A stretch of 24,794 bases of DNA from an uncultured Fretibacterium sp. (GTDB taxonomy: Bacteria; Synergistota; Synergistia; Synergistales; Aminobacteriaceae). The notes below the pieces were generated by a model. It did not search any database, was not told where the DNA came from, and saw only the letters and a list, made by a program, of their open reading frames with translations. Within the stretch, counting starts at the first letter, position 1. The number at the start of each line of letters is the position of its first letter. Shown in pieces: positions 1-7,253 of the stretch. Position numbers and translations under genes: made by a program. The stretch is from assembly GCA_937915835.1 (NCBI GenBank), contig CALGHA010000136.1:1-24794 (forward strand), written 5' to 3'.

Positions 1-505
1 TATTCGCGCTTATATCTCTATATTTTTTCACAGCACGTAAAGCAATTGCCCAAGCCGCTAAATCATCAAGAACTCTTGCAGGAACTCTCAAACTTTCCGG
101 AAAAATTTTCATCCAGAATTTAGGCTCATGAATTTTCCAGTAAAGATTTCTGGCTTCAAGCGTCGTATTTTTCTCATCGACTATTATAATCTCAAGACGT
201 TCACTAAATATAACACGTTCTATTTTATCGCAAAAAATTTTCACATACTCAACAAAATTTCTGCTGTTTGTCCCGTTGCCAATCGCAATGAATTTCACAT
301 GTTCAAGCAAGTCTGACGGAAGAAGCTCTAAATTTTTCTCGATGACATTCTCAATTTTCCCTTGTTGAAGGCCGTCAAAGAAATTTTCACGTTCTCCAGT
401 CTCGAATATTCCCGACAAAATTAATTGGCCGGTTAAGTCCGTGAAAGCATAGCCGGTTTTGTCTCGTCCAGGATCGAAAGCGAGCACTAAATTTTTATCT
501 GACAT
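1..505 (-). CDS. RuvX/YqgF-like RNase H-fold nuclease, partial (C-terminus missing)
   Basis: The frame opens with ATG at 505-503 and stays open to the window edge, so about 168 residues are visible and the stop codon lies outside. The N-terminus reads LAFDPGRDKTGYAF, the first acidic strand of the RuvX/YqgF RNase H fold. About residues 110-125 read VDEKNTTLEAR, like the family's D-E-x-x-T-T-x-x-A-R block, and a late DDLAAWAIAL resembles the last acidic motif. Family members are Holliday-junction resolvase-like or pre-16S rRNA processing nucleases; which role applies here cannot be told. It begins 18 bp after the stop of the acyltransferase gene, with an AGGA element close to the ATG, so the two are probably co-transcribed. 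It may be a divergent paralogue rather than the canonical ruvX. Confidence 0.72.
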   Translation of the reverse strand, partial: MSDKNLVLAFDPGRDKTGYAFTDLTGQLILSGIFETGERENFFDGLQQGKIENVIEKNLELLPSDLLEHVKFIAIGNGTNSRNFVEYVKIFCDKIERVIFSERLEIIIVDEKNTTLEARNLYWKIHEPKFWMKIFPESLRVPARVLDDLAAWAIALRAVKKYRDISAN

Positions 506-523
506 TCTGCATATTCCTCATAG

Positions 524-1363
524 TTAAACATTTTTCCCTAATGTAAATTCCCATCTGTCCATCAGCCATAACCATAAATCCGGTCTTTCACGTATCCAGC
601 TTTCAATAACTTCATTGCAAATTTCGAGGCCGTTTTCAGAAAAATTTTCCCTGTCGCTGAGAATTTCCGGCATTGTTACGACATGATGAGAAAAATTCTT
701 CTTGTCTCTTACGTAATGAGCTGGAACAATTGGACAATGAAATTTTTGATAGAGCTTAATAATTCCGTCATGAGTGCTTGCTGGAAGTCCGAGAAAGTTC
801 GTGATAACTCCGTCTTTGCGAGCGTCCAAGTCCTGCATGATTACGACAATTCCATTTGATTTAAGCGTCTTGAAGATTTCGCGTAAACTTTTATGATTAT
901 CGATTATGTTCATCTTCATAGTGTGTGTGCGAATGTCAGAGATTATTGCTTCGGCATCTTTATTGCTTTGAGGAGTGTAGACAGCATGAAGAGGAAATCC
1001 CGAACTAATTACGACAGCTGCGGCGAGTTCCCAATTAGCCATATGTGAAGTCATAAGGATTACGCCGTTTCCACGAGATAAGGCCTCACGTAAAGTTTTT
1101 CGGCTCTCTTCGGGAAAATCGATATAGTCAGAAATTCTTGCTTTAATCTTCGGTAGCCTGATAAATTCGACAGCTGACATTCCCAAGTTCATGAAGGATT
1201 TACGGACAATCTCACGCGCTAAAGTTATGCCAATGCCGAGAGATTTTACACAGCGTGCTTCACATCTATCAACTTTCTTCCATAGAATTAAATGCAAAAG
1301 TCTTCCGATTAATCTTCCGAACAATAATGCGAGTTTATGAGGCAGGAAACGTAAAAATTTCAC
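524..1363 (-). CDS. LpxL/HtrB-family lipid A biosynthesis acyltransferase
   Basis: A 279-residue protein of the lysophospholipid/lipid A acyltransferase family, which transfers a secondary acyl chain to the lipid A precursor at the inner membrane. The catalytic H-x4-E motif is seen as HMANWE (H107, E112). The N-terminus has a short hydrophobic segment (about residues 10-28) that would anchor it to the membrane. Length is slightly below the usual 290-310. The start at 1363 is GTG and has no nearby Shine-Dalgarno. A strong AGGAGG lies at 1394-1389, and the only in-frame codon at normal distance from it is an ATC at 1381-1379. The gene implies an outer membrane with lipid A-like lipid. The RuvX-like gene follows in the same direction. 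The exact acylation position cannot be inferred. Confidence 0.85.
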   Translation of the reverse strand: MKFLRFLPHKLALLFGRLIGRLLHLILWKKVDRCEARCVKSLGIGITLAREIVRKSFMNLGMSAVEFIRLPKIKARISDYIDFPEESRKTLREALSRGNGVILMTSHMANWELAAAVVISSGFPLHAVYTPQSNKDAEAIISDIRTHTMKMNIIDNHKSLREIFKTLKSNGIVVIMQDLDARKDGVITNFLGLPASTHDGIIKLYQKFHCPIVPAHYVRDKKNFSHHVVTMPEILSDRENFSENGLEICNEVIESWIRERPDLWLWLMDRWEFTLGKNV

Positions 1364-1388
1364 AAATAAGTTTAACGTGATGACAATT

Positions 1389-1394
1389 CCTCCT
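1389..1394 (-). promoter_or_regulatory. Strong Shine-Dalgarno (AGGAGG) ahead of the acyltransferase gene
   Basis: AGGAGG on the minus strand, followed seven bases later by ATC at 1381-1379, in frame with the acyltransferase. The first conventional start (GTG, 1363) is about 25 bases away, too far for this element. No ATG, GTG or TTG lies in frame between them. Either the gene starts at ATC, or the GTG is used without this element, or a base is wrong here. Confidence 0.5.
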
Positions 1395-1600
1395 GGTAAA
1401 ATTTTTCATAATATTAACATGCAGAGAATGAGCGGCTTGCAGGAAAATTTTATTTAAGCAAGATATAATGACAAATCCCCATTCAATAAAGTATTATATG
1501 CCATTAACATAATTTTCTGGGGGGATTATTGCAGGCTACTGAAGAAGATGAAACATTTACGCTTACAAAATTATAAGTTTTTAAGAGGAGGGATTATTTT

Positions 1601-1999
1601 ATGGGATTAGCGGGATGCAGAAGGTGCGGAAAACTCTTTAACTCCATCAACAACGGGAAATACTGCGGAGAATGCATAAGAAAACTTGAGGAACTTTACG
1701 GCTCAGTTCATGAATTTATGAGGGATCACGGCGACGATATTTTTGACGTTGAGAGTTTAGCCGAAGCAATGGAAATTAATCCGGTTGACGTTCAAGCACT
1801 TGTTGAACTCGGCTATATTGAACGGGACATGCAAACTTACAGCCGCGAAAAAAAGGGAAGTCGTCAGAAAATCGCTGAAGCTATCGACGGTGAACTCGCA
1901 AAAATGAGACGCAACGGAATTACGACATACGGCGGAATAATTTACGCTCGAGCTTCAAAAAACGAAGACGCTATGAAAGTTACACGCAGGAAATTATGA
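1601..1999 (+). CDS. YvyF-like zinc-ribbon/helix-turn-helix protein (flagellar operon protein family)
   Basis: A 132-residue protein. The N-terminus holds a four-cysteine zinc ribbon, C-x2-C (CRRC) and YCGEC about 12 residues later. A MerR-like helix-turn-helix stretch follows at about residues 45-75 (VESLAEAMEINPVDVQALVE, then GYIE). This matches the layout of the YvyF family (TIGR03826), found beside flagellar or competence genes in Firmicutes and in other phyla. The C-terminal 55 residues are basic and not recognised. An AGGAGG Shine-Dalgarno precedes the ATG. Its stop overlaps the start of the prepilin peptidase gene by four bases (ATGA), so translation is coupled. The function is unknown; a regulatory or scaffold role in appendage or pilus assembly is an inference from context. 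Confidence 0.68.
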   Translation: MGLAGCRRCGKLFNSINNGKYCGECIRKLEELYGSVHEFMRDHGDDIFDVESLAEAMEINPVDVQALVELGYIERDMQTYSREKKGSRQKIAEAIDGELAKMRRNGITTYGGIIYARASKNEDAMKVTRRKL

Positions 2000-2793
2000 A
2001 GATAGAAGCAGAATTATTAATCACAGCCGCGATAATTGGAGCATGTCTCGGCTCATTCTTGAACGTGGCGGCACATCGAAGCATTCAAGGGCGTTCATGG
2101 TGGGGAAAAGAACGTTCTGTGTGTGAGAATTGCGGACATGTCCTGAGCGCGTTAGAGTTAATCCCGATAATTTCATGGCTGATTTTACGCGGCAAATGTA
2201 AAAATTGCGGGGCAAAAATTTCCGTGAGATATATTCTCGTCGAGATAATTTGTGCCGTTCTTGCTGTGATAATTCTTGTTCGCTGGGAAATCTCATGGGC
2301 AGCTTTAATCGTCAGCGTCGGAACCTGCGGACTTGTCTTGAACTCGTTGACGGATTACGAGAGCGGTGATGTCTTTGACGTGTTCGCGATAACTCCGGGA
2401 ATTTTGGGATTAATCATCAGGATTGCTGGAAATTGGCCGGGAATTCTTGACGGTCTCGAAGGAGCATTAACGGGCTGGGGAATTTTCGCGCTGATAATTT
2501 TTCTCACTCGCGGCGGAATGGGCTGGGGTGATGCTGTTTTCATGGGAGGAATGGGAGCAATTTTAGGCTGGAGATTTACATTGCTGGCGTTTTATCTGGG
2601 TGTGATGATCGGCGGGATTTGGGTATTGATATTATTATTAATTGGCCGGGTCAAATGGGGAAGAGGAGATTCAATCCCGCTTGTACCATTTTTAGCGGCC
2701 GGATGTTTTATCACGATGATATTCGGGCCTGAAATTTTCGAGTATCTTGACAACAGACTTGCATATGACTTCAAAATATTATGGCCGTATTAA
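1996..2793 (+). CDS. pilD: Prepilin peptidase / N-methyltransferase (type IV leader peptidase)
   Basis: A 265-residue polytopic membrane protein that cleaves prepilin-like leader peptides and N-methylates the new N-terminus. The N-terminal domain has GSFLNV at about residues 19-24 and two zinc cysteine pairs, C43/C46 and C68/C71, typical of the bifunctional enzyme. The aspartyl protease residues appear as D120 (in NSLTDYE) and D179 (in GMGWGDAVF). Seven or eight hydrophobic segments are visible. It starts inside the last codons of the YvyF-like gene (ATGA overlap). Its 3' end overlaps the convergent larE by 15 bp. No pilin or secretion ATPase genes lie in the window, so its substrates (type IV pilus, type II secretion or competence pseudopilins) are encoded elsewhere. 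Confidence 0.9.
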   Translation: MKIEAELLITAAIIGACLGSFLNVAAHRSIQGRSWWGKERSVCENCGHVLSALELIPIISWLILRGKCKNCGAKISVRYILVEIICAVLAVIILVRWEISWAALIVSVGTCGLVLNSLTDYESGDVFDVFAITPGILGLIIRIAGNWPGILDGLEGALTGWGIFALIIFLTRGGMGWGDAVFMGGMGAILGWRFTLLAFYLGVMIGGIWVLILLLIGRVKWGRGDSIPLVPFLAAGCFITMIFGPEIFEYLDNRLAYDFKILWPY

Positions 2794-3585
2794 AGTTTCA
2801 TTCATGCTGCCGGTTCTGTAGCCTCTCAGGTCAAGTGTAACGTAAGAGAACCCCAAATCCTTGAGAGTGTCATAAATTTTTGTCCGTAAGTTTATTACGC
2901 GTTCAAAATCTTCCGGCAAAATTTCTATTCTGGCAATATCGCCGTGTATTCTCACTCGCATTTGCTTAAATCCCAAGTTGAGCAGGAAACTTTCAGCGTG
3001 TTCAACCATGATTAACTTTTCAGGAGTAATGGTCTCGCCGTAAACGAAACGTGAAGCCAGACAAGCAAAAGAAGGTTTCTCCCAAGTTTTAAGCCCTAAT
3101 TCACGCGATAATTCCCGAATATCTGACTTTGTGAGCTTGGCAAAACGTAACGGGCTTTTCACTCCGAGTTCGTCAATAGCTTTAAGTCCCGGACGATAAT
3201 CGCCTAAGTCGTCGAGATTTGAGCCTTCGATTACGTGAGAGATGTTATGTTCTTTTGCGGCGAGTAAAATTTTCGTGAATAACTCCTTCTTGCATAAATA
3301 GCAGCGATTTTTCGGGTTCTGTGCAAAACCTTCTATAGCGAGTTCGTCAACATGAAAGATGATTTGAGTGATATTGTTCTCAGCGCAGAAATTTTTAGCT
3401 TCATCAAGTTCACGATGAGGGAACAAATCCGACGAGAGAGTTACGGCAATAGCTTTATCACCTAAAACGTCGTGTGAAACTTTGAGTAAAAGTGTGCTGT
3501 CAACTCCTCCTGAGAATGCTACGGCGACGCTTTCAAGTGAAGCAATGTAATCTTTCAAAGCTGAATATTTTTTCTGAATTGTCAT
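2779..3585 (-). CDS. larE: LarE-type ATP-dependent sulfur transferase (three-cysteine form)
   Basis: A 268-residue PP-loop ATP pyrophosphatase. LarE adenylates the carboxylates of the nicotinic acid-derived pincer cofactor precursor and inserts sulfur, for the nickel-pincer nucleotide of lactate racemase and related enzymes. The PP-loop SGGVDST is at residues 25-31. Cysteines lie at C95 and C98 (RCYLCKK) and C175 (FACLASRF). This three-cysteine pattern is the one linked to a [4Fe-4S] cluster used catalytically, rather than to a single sacrificial cysteine. The start was set at the ATG at 3585 because AGGAGG lies six bases upstream; the frame is open further but runs into the tRNA. LarB, LarC and LarA are not in the window. 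The 3' end overlaps pilD tail-to-tail by 15 bp. Confidence 0.88.
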   Translation of the reverse strand: MTIQKKYSALKDYIASLESVAVAFSGGVDSTLLLKVSHDVLGDKAIAVTLSSDLFPHRELDEAKNFCAENNITQIIFHVDELAIEGFAQNPKNRCYLCKKELFTKILLAAKEHNISHVIEGSNLDDLGDYRPGLKAIDELGVKSPLRFAKLTKSDIRELSRELGLKTWEKPSFACLASRFVYGETITPEKLIMVEHAESFLLNLGFKQMRVRIHGDIARIEILPEDFERVINLRTKIYDTLKDLGFSYVTLDLRGYRTGSMNETLIRP

Positions 3586-3625
3586 GTTATACCTCCTGCA
3601 AGAATAATATTTTGTCAAGAATAAA

Positions 3626-3655
3626 AGTATAGAAATATAAATAAAGCTATAACAA
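3626..3655 (-). promoter_or_regulatory. Candidate larE promoter
   Basis: On the minus strand, TTGTTA (3655-3650), an 18-base spacer and TATACT (3631-3626) precede larE. The -35 box overlaps the T-tail of the tRNA terminator. The match is moderate and the call rests on position as much as sequence. Confidence 0.35.
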
Positions 3656-3684
3656 AAAGTCCCATAGAAAAACTCTATAGGACT
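3654..3684 (-). terminator. Rho-independent terminator after tRNA-Ser
   Basis: On the minus strand, AGTCCTATAG pairs with CTATGGGACT (one G-U) around a short T-rich loop and is followed directly by five T residues. It lies about 18 bases after the tRNA 3' end and separates the tRNA from larE. Confidence 0.82.
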
Positions 3685-3701
3685 GTTATTATCAAAATTT
3701 A

Positions 3702-3789
3702 TGGCGGAGAATGGAGGATTCGAACCCCCGGAGGCTTGCACCTCAATTGATTTCAAGTCAACCGCCATCGACCGCTCGGCCAATTCTCC
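3702..3789 (-). tRNA. tRNA-Ser (anticodon UGA)
   Basis: An 88-base class II tRNA. The acceptor stem GGAGAAT pairs with ATTCTCC, followed by discriminator G and an encoded CCA. The anticodon loop CTTGAAA gives UGA. A long variable arm (stem GAGG/CCTC) and a T-loop GTTCGAATC are visible. The long arm and G discriminator are serine identity features. An extended -10 promoter lies just upstream (3813-3805) and a terminator just downstream. Confidence 0.95.
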
Positions 3790-3804
3790 GTGAAAACTTG
3801 CGCA

Positions 3805-3813
3805 ATTATATCA
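3805..3813 (-). promoter_or_regulatory. Extended -10 promoter of tRNA-Ser
   Basis: TGATATAAT on the minus strand is a consensus extended -10 (TGn plus TATAAT). Its 3' end is 15 bases before the tRNA 5' end, so the leader would be about nine bases. No good -35 is seen at 17 bases, as is usual for extended -10 promoters. Confidence 0.6.
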
Positions 3814-3871
3814 CAATGTCTAAAATTTTCCAGAATGTTAAACGAGCAAAAATTTTTTGGAGGTATTGTTA

Positions 3872-4912
3872 ATGTCCATATCAAAAGTTTATAAATCCGA
3901 CAAGAAGGCCAATTCTGAGATCGAAAAATTATTGCTGGCCGAAGGTATTAGACGCGATAAAAATCTTGATTACACTTGCGCAGTCTACGACGATGATTAT
4001 AACGTTATCGCAACTGGAAGCTGTTTCGGAAATACTTTACGCTGTATGGCCGTTAGTCATGATCATCAAGGCGAGGGCTTAATGAATGAAGTTGTCTCAC
4101 ATCTAGTTCAATATGAATATGACCGTAAGATTTATAATTTATTTCTCTACACAAAATGCAACTCAGCAAAATTCTTCGGGGATTTAGGGTTTTACGAGAT
4201 TGTCAGGATTGAAGATCAGATTGTCTTCATGGAAAATCGGAAAAACGGCTTCAGTGATTATCTCGCTGAACTCGCAAAAACTAAACGTGAAGGTGAGAAA
4301 GTCGCGGCTCTTGTCCTCAATGCTAACCCGTTCACTCTCGGCCATCAATTTTTAGTCGAGAAAGCTGCAAGTGAAAATGATGTGCTTCATGTCTTTATCG
4401 TGAGTGAGGATGCTTCGTTAGTCCCGTTTGAAGTCCGCAAAAAACTTGTCATCGAGGGAACTTCTCACTTGAACAACATAATTTATCACGACACAGGCCC
4501 GTATATCATCAGCAGTGCGACATTTCCGAGCTATTTTCAGAAGGACGACAGCGCAGTAATTGAGAGCCATGCGAATTTAGACTTGGAAGTTTTTGTGAAG
4601 ATTGCTGAAGCCTTAGGGATTAATTCCCGTTACGTCGGAGAAGAGCCGAAAAGTCTCGTAACTGGAATTTACAACCGGATAATGTCAACAAAACTTCCTG
4701 AACACGGGATTAAATGCGTGATTGTCCCGCGAAAAAAAGAAAATTCCGGAGAAGTCATCAGTGCGTCAAACGTAAGGCAAATGATTAAGGACGGCGAATT
4801 TGCGAAGATGAAAGGCTTAGTGCCTGAGAGTACGTATAAATTTTTCACAAGTCCTGAAGCTGAGAGTGTGATAAATAGAATACGAGGAACTGAAAATGTA
4901 ATACATTATTAA
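3872..4912 (+). CDS. citC: [Citrate (pro-3S)-lyase] ligase
   Basis: A 346-residue protein that acetylates the phosphoribosyl-dephospho-CoA prosthetic group of citrate lyase, using ATP and acetate, to make the active enzyme. An N-terminal GNAT-like domain (about residues 1-125, with HQGEGLMNEV) is followed by a nucleotidyltransferase domain. The latter carries NPFTLGHQ (the HxGH-type motif in T-x-G-H form) near residue 150 and ISASNVRQM near residue 310. The start at 3872 is supported by GGAGG eight bases upstream; an earlier TTG at 3857 lies inside that element. It is a single gene with its own terminator. citD, citE, citF, citX and citG are absent here, so the target enzyme must be encoded elsewhere or the gene is a stand-alone relic. 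Confidence 0.9.
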   Translation: MSISKVYKSDKKANSEIEKLLLAEGIRRDKNLDYTCAVYDDDYNVIATGSCFGNTLRCMAVSHDHQGEGLMNEVVSHLVQYEYDRKIYNLFLYTKCNSAKFFGDLGFYEIVRIEDQIVFMENRKNGFSDYLAELAKTKREGEKVAALVLNANPFTLGHQFLVEKAASENDVLHVFIVSEDASLVPFEVRKKLVIEGTSHLNNIIYHDTGPYIISSATFPSYFQKDDSAVIESHANLDLEVFVKIAEALGINSRYVGEEPKSLVTGIYNRIMSTKLPEHGIKCVIVPRKKENSGEVISASNVRQMIKDGEFAKMKGLVPESTYKFFTSPEAESVINRIRGTENVIHY

Positions 4913-4924
4913 TATGAAGATTAC

Positions 4925-4950
4925 GCCCTGTTACGTGCAGGGCTTTTTTT
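4925..4950 (+). terminator. Rho-independent terminator of citC
   Basis: GCCCTG, a seven-base loop and CAGGGC, followed by seven T residues, begin 12 bases after the citC stop. The T-tail runs into the last codon of the convergent TIR gene. Confidence 0.9.
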
Positions 4951-5744
4951 CAAAAGAGCTTGTTCATGTCTACAGAAAATCCAATAGCTTTTAATTCTTT
5001 GCAAATGTTTATTTCCCAGTTCCCTTTATCAGTGTACACCAACCCGTTCAAGTCTGAGGGAATTTCAATGCCTTCTTCATGAATTATTATTGTCCTGTCT
5101 CGCCCGAGAAGTCCCATGAAATAACCTGCTTCAAAAATTACATTCTGCCGAGCTCGTGATTTATCATCTTTCGCTTCTTTTGCTCTTCCTAAATCATCGC
5201 AAGTAAATAAAATAATTGCCGCTCCAACATCAGAATAATTTTCTATCTTCTCGATAATCGTTTTTCCTTGATTAGCTTGTTCACTGAGTATAACGGCCTG
5301 AATATTTTGTTTTTCGAGCAGCCTTGCAACCTCTAATTTAAGTTCGCCGTCATGACCGTGGACAACAAATACTTTATCAAACGGATGATTTTTCTCTACA
5401 TCATGCTTGTTTTGGTTCATTTCATTATCTTCCTCATCATCTTCACACTCAAGATATACATCAAAATCTGAAATTGTATTATTCAAATCGTCAGTACATG
5501 CTTTCTCATAAAGTATATGCCTTTCATGCTTATCCATTGAAGATGACAACATTATAGGGGAAAAATTTCTAGCATTAAATCTTTTGAACTCGTCCGATTC
5601 TTCACCGAAAGCTGCCTTTAAGAATTTTTCTGTCCTCAAATGCCATTTTTTAAAATCCATATCAGAACTAGTAACATGATTTTGTAATAAACTTCGAGCT
5701 TGTGTAAGCAATTCGCTCATTTTTTCTTTTTCTCTAGCCTTCAT
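4950..5744 (-). CDS. TIR-like nucleotide-binding protein, possible NADase effector (PF10137 type)
   Basis: A 264-residue protein. Residues 124-257 match the family once called predicted nucleotide-binding protein with TIR-like domain, later linked to Pycsar/CBASS TIR effectors. Markers in order are VFVVHGHD (126-132), LSEQANQGKTIIEKIE (153-168), LFTCDDLG (179-186), RARQNVIFEAGYFMG (197-211) and EIPSDLNG (227-234). E205 sits where the catalytic glutamate of TIR NADases is expected. Residues 1-95 form a helical region seen in relatives (FGEESDEFKRF block), and 96-112 are very acidic. AAGGAG lies close to the ATG. It is a single-gene unit: no cyclic-nucleotide synthase, STING-like protein or Argonaute is adjacent. 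A defence role by NAD depletion is an inference. Confidence 0.78.
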   Translation of the reverse strand: MKAREKEKMSELLTQARSLLQNHVTSSDMDFKKWHLRTEKFLKAAFGEESDEFKRFNARNFSPIMLSSSMDKHERHILYEKACTDDLNNTISDFDVYLECEDDEEDNEMNQNKHDVEKNHPFDKVFVVHGHDGELKLEVARLLEKQNIQAVILSEQANQGKTIIEKIENYSDVGAAIILFTCDDLGRAKEAKDDKSRARQNVIFEAGYFMGLLGRDRTIIIHEEGIEIPSDLNGLVYTDKGNWEINICKELKAIGFSVDMNKLF

Positions 5745-5855
5745 AATTCTTCTCTCCTTATATTGAATAATCTAGCTTAAATTATACATGAAAATTTGAC
5801 CCTCTTTAGTTCATGGCATAAAATTTTTCGAGTTCATAAAGGGGGAATATTAATC

Positions 5856-7208
5856 TTGCCGGAAAAATCTTCAACCGTTAAAGATATGACCGAAGGAACA
5901 ATCTGGAGGCATCTCATAACTTTTGCTTTCCCTTTGTTCATAGGCAATATATTTCAGCAGCTCTATAACACAGTCGACAGCATCGTAGTCGGAAATTTCG
6001 TCGGTGCTGACGCTCTCGGTGCTGTAACTTCAACAATTCCCGTCGTAATTACTCTAATCGGCTTATTCATCGGTCTCTCAATGGGTGCAAGTGTCGTAAT
6101 CTCGCAATATTTCGGAGCTAAGGACATTCCCAGCTTAAGGCGCGCAACTCATACGGCCGTCGTCTCAACAATAATTATGGCGTTAATTATCTCAGCAATC
6201 GGCTATTACTCGACACCTTATTTATTACGAATGATGAATACTCCTGAAAGCGTGTTCAAAGAAGCCGTTGTTTACCTGCAAATATTTTCGCTTGGGCTCG
6301 GCGGAACTATGCTTTACAACATGGGAAGCGCAATTTTGCGGGCCGTCGGAGATTCAAAGCGTCCGTTGTATTTCTTAATTCTTGCGTCTGTATTAAATAT
6401 CTTCCTGGATTTATTGTTCGTAATAAAATTCAGCTGGGGAGTTGCTGGAGTTGCTTATGCTACGATTATTGCGCAGTTAATTTCGGGATTAATAATTTTC
6501 TGGATATTGTTCCGAAGTCATGAAGTTCACAGCTTAACTTGGCATGAGATGAAAATTGACGGAAAAATCTTGAAGCGAATAATTCAAATCGGATTTCCCG
6601 CAGGTTTCCAGATGGCTTTGACTTCGTTCTCGAATGTTTTTGTTCAAGCCTATATTAACTCTTACGGTGCGGCCTCAACAGCAGGCTGGGGAATTTATGC
6701 ACGAGTTGACGCGTTCGTAATTCTGCCCACTCAGAGCATGGCAATGGCTACTACAACTTTCGTCGGTCAAAATGCCGGAGCACGTAAACCCGACAGAATA
6801 CACAGGGGACTTCTTCAGGGATTATTTATCTCATGGGGAATTTCAGCCTGCATAATCACAATGCTGTACATCTTCGCTCCGTATATTGCCGCAATGTTCA
6901 ATCAGGATAAAGCCGTCTTGGGATATGCCGTGTTATTCTTAAGGCTCAACAGTATATTTGATCCGGTTAACGCGACTAATCAGATTGAGGCAGGAGCTTT
7001 ACGAGGCGTGGGAGATTCCAGAACTCCGATGTTAATAATGCTAAGCTCATTCGTAGTGTTCAGACAAATTTATTTGTTCATAATCTCGAAACTCACAACA
7101 TCAATATATTTCATCGCAATAGGTTATCCTCTGGGCTGGATGATTTGTACGTTGTTAATGACACTTCATATTAAGCGTTCCGGCTGGGAGAAAAAATTAC
7201 GAACATAA
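5856..7208 (+). CDS. MATE family efflux transporter
   Basis: A 450-residue polytopic protein of the multidrug and toxin extrusion family, expected to export cationic or amphipathic compounds using a Na+ or H+ gradient. About 12 hydrophobic segments form two homologous halves. The first half starts with the usual WRHLITFAFPLFIGNIFQQ and contains VDSIVVGNFVGADALGAV. The second half contains GFPAGFQMALTSFSN and ALRGVGDSRTP. The start is the TTG at 5856, with AAAGGGGGA about ten bases upstream; a TTG at 5796 would add 20 residues without homology or a ribosome site. The substrate cannot be inferred. It is transcribed divergently from the TIR gene but the two are probably unrelated. Confidence 0.92.
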   Translation: MPEKSSTVKDMTEGTIWRHLITFAFPLFIGNIFQQLYNTVDSIVVGNFVGADALGAVTSTIPVVITLIGLFIGLSMGASVVISQYFGAKDIPSLRRATHTAVVSTIIMALIISAIGYYSTPYLLRMMNTPESVFKEAVVYLQIFSLGLGGTMLYNMGSAILRAVGDSKRPLYFLILASVLNIFLDLLFVIKFSWGVAGVAYATIIAQLISGLIIFWILFRSHEVHSLTWHEMKIDGKILKRIIQIGFPAGFQMALTSFSNVFVQAYINSYGAASTAGWGIYARVDAFVILPTQSMAMATTTFVGQNAGARKPDRIHRGLLQGLFISWGISACIITMLYIFAPYIAAMFNQDKAVLGYAVLFLRLNSIFDPVNATNQIEAGALRGVGDSRTPMLIMLSSFVVFRQIYLFIISKLTTSIYFIAIGYPLGWMICTLLMTLHIKRSGWEKKLRT

Positions 7209-7214
7209 AATTTA

Positions 7215-7242
7215 CCCCCTGTAACTTTACATCAACAGGGGG
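7215..7242. terminator. Hairpin between convergent MATE and methyltransferase genes
   Basis: CCCCCTGT and ACAGGGGG form a perfect eight-base stem around a 12-base loop in the 45-base gap between two converging genes. The tails are AT-rich but without a clean T-run in either direction, so it may act weakly in both. Confidence 0.65.
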
Positions 7243-7253
7243 CGTTATCTATT

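Noticed and set aside
1529..1576. A 15-codon ORF starting at TTG with a G-rich site before it, ahead of the YvyF-like gene.
   Set aside because: TTG start, no recognisable peptide, no attenuator-like hairpin behind it; could be chance.
3586..3783. N-terminal extension of larE by 66 residues.
   Set aside because: It would translate through the terminator and the tRNA; the ATG at 3585 has an ideal ribosome site.
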